64,000 nt of DNA from Triadica sebifera (Eukaryota; Streptophyta; Magnoliopsida; Malpighiales; Euphorbiaceae): assembly GCA_023653625.1 (NCBI GenBank), contig CM042900.1, forward strand, positions 24,785,144-24,849,143, written 5' to 3'. Positions 59,560 through 64,000 of the stretch are shown in pieces. Each line of letters starts with the position of its first letter. Position 1 is the stretch's first letter. The translations under genes were made by a program, and so were the position numbers. The notes beneath the pieces are model-generated. The model did no database searches. It saw nothing but the letters and a program-made list of their open reading frames with translations, and had not been told where the DNA came from.

Positions 59560-60960
59560 AATCCTCTGTGTCATGCCCATATCTCTGTGGAAATCACAAT
59601 ACTTCCTATAATCCCTTATGTTTGGCTATTTTTTTCATTCGTTTGTGCCATAGGATTCTTGCTCTAGTTTGTTTAGCTACCATGAGTACCTGACTCCCAT
59701 ATACATTTAATGGGATATACCTTTTTTCATGTAGCTGCTGAAAAGGGTGGTTTCTATAAAAATTTTGACGTTCAGCTCTGCCTTGAAAAGCCTCTTGTAT
59801 CTCTGCTGTCATTCCTACCCTGCAGGTTTTGAGATTGAGATGTAGGAGCCACTGTGGAAATATCATTCTTAGATTGTGCCATGTTTGGTACTCTGAGCTC
59901 AAGCATGTCACCATTAGCCCTCGTGGTTTCTTCTAGTTAGATGTGTTGTCGCATCCGCATCATTAATTCAGTAGTGGTTTTAGGCCGGTCCCAATTTAGG
60001 GAGTTGTAAAGGAGATTTGAGGTGGTTCCCATAGTGAATGCCAGAATGGAAATGCTATGATCCAAACTATTTACCATGACAGTTTCTTTGTTAAAATGTT
60101 CTACAACATCCTGAGCGTTTCCTCTTCTCATTGATATATCTTCTACAAATTAGGAGAGACCTTTTTAATGTTGAAGCTGGTGATGAAGTGAGTATTAAAC
60201 ATCTCCACTGGATGTTGAAAAGAGTGAACACCTTTCGGCTTTAATCATTGATACCATTGCTATGTAAGGCCAGTGATGGTGGTTAGGAAAACTTTACACA
60301 ATACCGAGTCTCGATTAGTGTACAGGCTCATCACCGTGCAGAACTGAGAAACATGGCTTCTAAATTCTCCTGAATCAATATAAGTGGGGAGCCTCGAGAG
60401 TTTGATATCAGGGAATGGATCATTAAGGATGTGATTGGCTAGGAGAGATGTTTGAATGAGGCTATATGTAAAGTCCAGCCATTGTGGTTGTAATTCTCTC
60501 AGCATATGCTTAACAGTGTCATACAGGTTCGTTTATGTCACCAAATGCTCAGAGATTGCAGTGTTTAGGAGGTTATTAGTGTTTAGACTAACATTTAGAG
60601 GTTGTCTTTCTTGGTACGAACTGGGTGATATCTGAGATGATAGAGTTTCAAGCTATTTCCGCTCAATGAGTGCTAGCAGCTGGAATGGAACTTTTACCTT
60701 TGAGCTCGTCTTTTTCTTTTTACATCTCTCTCATTTCTTTTACTACTGACGAGAAGTCCCTTATAAGTGAAAAAGATCTAGTCTGGTCAGGGTGTTTTCA
60801 ATGCATCTCCTCCACCATCTATCCTTAAAGCTTGCTCCTCCATCTGTTCATCCAAATTGATAGGCGAGATCCTGGTAGTAATCACTGTGGATGAAGGTGA
60901 ATCATGCAGCGTTTGGGTAATAGGGATTTTTCCCCTATCATTTCCTGCGTTCTCTGCCAT
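59560..60960 (-). pseudogene. Gypsy gag remnant
   Basis: Minus strand from an ATG (MAEN) at 60960, 20 bp after the 5' LTR. Recognisable parts are PFPDIKLSRLPTYIDSGEFR and SQFCTVMSLYTNRDSVLCKV (60260-60505), HFNKETVMVNSLDHSI and TSNLLYNSLNWDRP (59937-60131), and a Cys-poor tail to about 59600. Many stops. Matches the gag of the element at 22948 closely. Confidence 0.85.
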
Positions 60961-60980
60961 TCCACGCTCATTGCACTAAT

Positions 60981-61309
60981 TGATGACTTGTAACCATATC
61001 CACTGTCCTGTAAGATAGAGATGATGTTAGGAGGGGGATACCAGGCCTCTCCTAGTAATCCTACTCTGATGGTAAAGTTAGTTGTTGAGTTATGAAGGTG
61101 AGGGAAGAGCCCATATGAAGTATTCCTTAAGCAATCTCTGATTTTTGACTCTCCTTAGGCCTAAGGCAGTCTCCCTATGTTGAGACTCCTTAGGTCTTAG
61201 GTGGTCTCCCCTGATTGAATTTTCATAGACCTGAGGCAATCTCCTTGTATTGAGTCTCCTTAGACCTAAAGCAATTTCCCATTGACAAACTTATTCAAGT
61301 ATGTTACCA
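60981..61309 (-). repeat. 5' LTR of the Tat-type element, internally deleted
   Basis: 329 bp. Matches the start (TGATGACTTGTAACC) and end (GTATGTTACCA) of the 3' LTR at 41216 but lacks about 240 bp from its middle (break after CCCATATGAAGTAT). Confidence 0.85.
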
Positions 61310-61314
61310 CATTA

Positions 61315-64000
61315 CTATTTTGAAGGAAATTGTGATGATTTCCAAAGATTCCAATGAGAAGTCCACCTAGAGAAAATTTATAGTGATTTATTTGAAAGAT
61401 GAGAATAAAGGAAAGAAAGAACTTGGAGAACTCAAAGAATCAGTCAATGAAGACAAGATTACAAATATCATATATAATTACTGATAAAAGTTAAGCCAAA
61501 TTTTAAATAGGAAGAAATAATAACATAATTTATAAATCAATTAAATAATTAGCATTCAATTAAAGATATCAGTTTTTAAATCTAAGTCATATTCCAATAA
61601 TCAACTAAAGTTATATGCATTTTCTTCCTTTCAGCAAAATCAATATGTCAATTTCAAGTCGTGTTCCAATAGTGCTAAGTCATATTCCAATAATATCACA
61701 ACTAACAAATTTACTTATTAGTTGGACTGCTATGTCCATGCACATTTCCTACTTGTTAAATTACTTGTTAAATTGATATATAAAGATAATGTATGTTTAA
61801 TACTAAAAGTAAATAGTAGTATAAAAAAATTGAATGAAAAATAGAATAACAAATGCAAGATACAAGAGAACATAAAGCAGTTTTTAATTCTTGTGATTGA
61901 ACAATTATGCTTTTATTATTTCATTAATCATCAGGGTGGTATTGAATAAGGAAAGGAAGCTTATCTATTCATACAAAATTTTAAAAAAAAATTATTTTGG
62001 TTGTAGTTAATTGTGATTTAAATGAAGAATCAATGTAGATGATTATTGATCAATGTTACTATACCTTATATGTAAACAACTATTAAATTAACATGTGAGT
62101 CATTAATGACAAAAGCAACGGTGATGGTTTGAAATGTCCGCAATTAGAAATAACATGTAACAAAAGTATATTAAGAATATATAAATGGTTATGGATTTTG
62201 AAACATGAAAATATTTAATAAGACATAAAGAAAAAGGTTACACAATGTTCATACTTGTGAGTGTCATGTCACGACCATGAATAATCGTGAAATAAGATTT
62301 TCTGAAACTAAATAGATTCACGACTGTAAATGAGCATTCACCCTCATAAAGCACTGCAGTATATAATAAATAGTTTCATATTATCATACATTTTTGCAAA
62401 AATTCAAACTCAAAATTTCACAGATGGAATTTGGTGCGGCAAGGTAGCCAACTTTAGCAAGCTATCAAAGGCTTAGGGAGAAGAGAAAGAGTGGTGTGGG
62501 GGCATAAGTTAGAGAGAGAGAGAAATAGGAGATATGCGACTTTGGGAAGAAGAGAGGTAGAATAAGGTTTTTATTTTAGTGCATAAATAAAAACATTGTG
62601 TTTTGGCTTTTGGCAACAATTTTCATTTTCTATATTCGTCATTAACTAAAACGACATCGTTTTGGTAGTTTCAAAATCATATAAGATTAGTTTCATATTT
62701 AGTGACAGACTTTAGTACGTGCTAATCATTAATAAAATAAAATCGCTAAATGATTAGTGACGGATTAATTGATAAATGCTAAAATGGAAATATATTTAAT
62801 ATTTAATTTCTCCATATTTAAGTTAAAAATAATTTACATTGTATGAATTAATCTCCTATTTCATTTTTATGAAAGATTTTATTAAATGAAGAAGGAATAA
62901 GCTAAATTAAAAGATTTAAAATAGATAAAATAGATAAAAATTGTGACTGTTAGACTGTCAACAGTTTATCAAAGGAAGAAGAGTTCTAGCATATCCACGC
63001 TTGAAGGATAAATGAATATAGACGAAAATTTGCCTAGATTAATTTCAATTTTATTAGAGATATTCTCTTATTTACTCATACAATTAATTTTTATTTATTT
63101 TTTTAGAAGTTTATTAGTTTTGGACTTTTTCCTTATAAATCGAGATTGAATTAAGTACAAGAGGGATCTTGAGTTTTTCATATCTAGTTTTTCTGCACTT
63201 TTATTTTATTCTAATATTTTATTTATAGTCATATGTGGCTAATTTCATTCTTCTAACTAAGGTTGTCAAAGATTAGTTCTTAAATATATTGTGAGAATAT
63301 TGCTCTTCAGTTATTTTCCATTTAAGTATTTCAATATTTTCTCTTTTTATTTATTTATTTATTTATTTATGCACTTGATAAATAAATATTGTCATTTAGG
63401 TCTTTAAATTTGTAAATATTTATTTGATCCAATAGAGTGGTAAATCAATGTTTTTAATGAATTAAATTGTTAAGGAGTAATGATAGAAATCTTAAGAATT
63501 TATTTAGGGTAGATTGATAAATAATGTTTAAGAGAAAAGCTTTTCTCATTTAAATTATAACTAAGGAAAGAAAGAATATTAGAGCTAATTAATATTCGTA
63601 ACTAATTTGTATAATTTGGAAAACCAACTTTTTTTTTTCTTCAATGGTCAATGTATTAAAGAATATATAAGATATACTTGGCTAGAATTTTTCTTGATTG
63701 ATTTTATTATAATATTTTTCATTTTGTTTTCACTATATTTAAATCCTTCCAATTTTTATTTTTTAATATAAATTTTCTCTTTTAGCAATGAATTTTTGAG
63801 AAAGATTTTCATCTCAAAAATGGTTGTCATCTCAAAAATTCATCAATTTATATATTTTTTAATACGAATTTTCTCTTCTATAATGGCATTAAAAAAAGTG
63901 TGGTTGAATGGTAAAACATGAATGGAGGTGGGTGATCCATGATGATAAATATCAATAGAAAAATATTATGTCGTTTATTTTAAAGAGATTAATTTTGTCT
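61315..64000. other. AT-rich intergenic DNA to the window end
   Basis: No convincing gene or element. A near-palindromic AAAACGACATCGTTTT box lies near 62649. Stretches TTAGTGACAGACTTTAG and TTAGTGACGGATTAAT near 62700-62770 could belong to a small inverted-repeat element, which I cannot delimit. Confidence 0.5.

Larger units (their letters stand above)
41216..61309 (-). mobile_element. Tat-type Ty3-gypsy retrotransposon with three nested insertions
   Basis: Minus-strand element. The 5' LTR is at 60981-61309 and the 3' LTR at 41216-41783, both TGATGACTTG...TGTTACCA in plus coordinates. Target duplication is near-perfect (CATTG at 41211-41215, CATTA at 61310-61314). Reading downwards: gag, protease, RT, RNase H and integrase, a tandem array, and an antisense extra ORF, then the polypurine tract GGTGGGAACTA before the 3' LTR. 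RT carries VDFTNLNKACPKDS, typical of Tat/Ogre-clade elements, which are also known for antisense extra ORFs and 3' tandem repeats. Inserted in it are a copia element (42384-49261), a probable solo LTR (51630-54043) and a TRIM (58273-58590). Without these it would be about 10.5 kb. All coding parts are broken. Confidence 0.87.

Noticed and set aside
62640..62780. Possible small inverted-repeat transposon around TTAGTGACAGAC and TTAGTGACGGATT
   Set aside because: I could not find matching inverted termini or a target duplication.

Overview
The window is AT-rich nuclear DNA of a flowering plant, most likely a eudicot. The evidence is one intron-rich plant-type receptor-kinase gene, many Ty1-copia and Ty3-gypsy LTR retrotransposons of plant lineages, plant-type TRIM, LINE and hAT remnants, and TAA, AT and GT microsatellites. 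I see no bacterial-type operon, CRISPR array, rRNA or tRNA gene.

Region 1 (846-20980, + strand) is the only host gene I can support. It is a leucine-rich-repeat/malectin receptor-like kinase of the LRR VIII-2 type. By hand I place 24 exons whose splice phases all agree, giving an uninterrupted 981-codon product: signal peptide, Cys-rich cap, about 12 LRRs (mostly one 72-bp exon each), malectin domain, one membrane segment and a kinase domain. The kinase carries HRN in place of HRD and an unusual activation segment, so it may be a pseudokinase. Intron 3 holds a complete, very young copia element (3858-9082, two LTRs differing at one of 478 positions, intact 1343-aa polyprotein) and a LINE remnant. 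Intron 4 holds a 1.2-kb internally deleted copia derivative (14457-15669) and long TAA microsatellites.

Region 2 (21000-30500) is intergenic. It has a hAT transposase scrap, a non-autonomous gypsy element (22948-27327) with LTRs, a decayed gag, no pol and an array of GTCTCC/GGAGAC palindromic units, and then AT-rich DNA without recognisable genes.

Region 3 (30523-38663) is a decayed minus-strand copia element interrupted by a 3.5-kb solo LTR (30704-34213, target duplication GTGAA) that contains a 44-bp minisatellite. It is followed by a stretch with a triplicated ~240-bp repeat of unknown nature (39250-40270).

Region 4 (41216-61309) is one large nest. The outer element is a Tat-type gypsy retrotransposon on the minus strand (gag, protease, RT, RNase H and integrase relics, then a ~1.3-kb tandem array, then an antisense extra ORF of the putative gypsy-type transposon family). 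It is interrupted by a second copia element (42384-49261, TSD CCTTG, only two nonsense codons), by a probable 2.4-kb solo LTR (51630-54043) and by a 318-bp TRIM (58273-58590) in its RT. The elements at 22948 and 41216 belong to one family: they share the LTR-to-ATG layout, the gag and the palindromic repeat theme. The end of the window (61315-64000) shows no gene.
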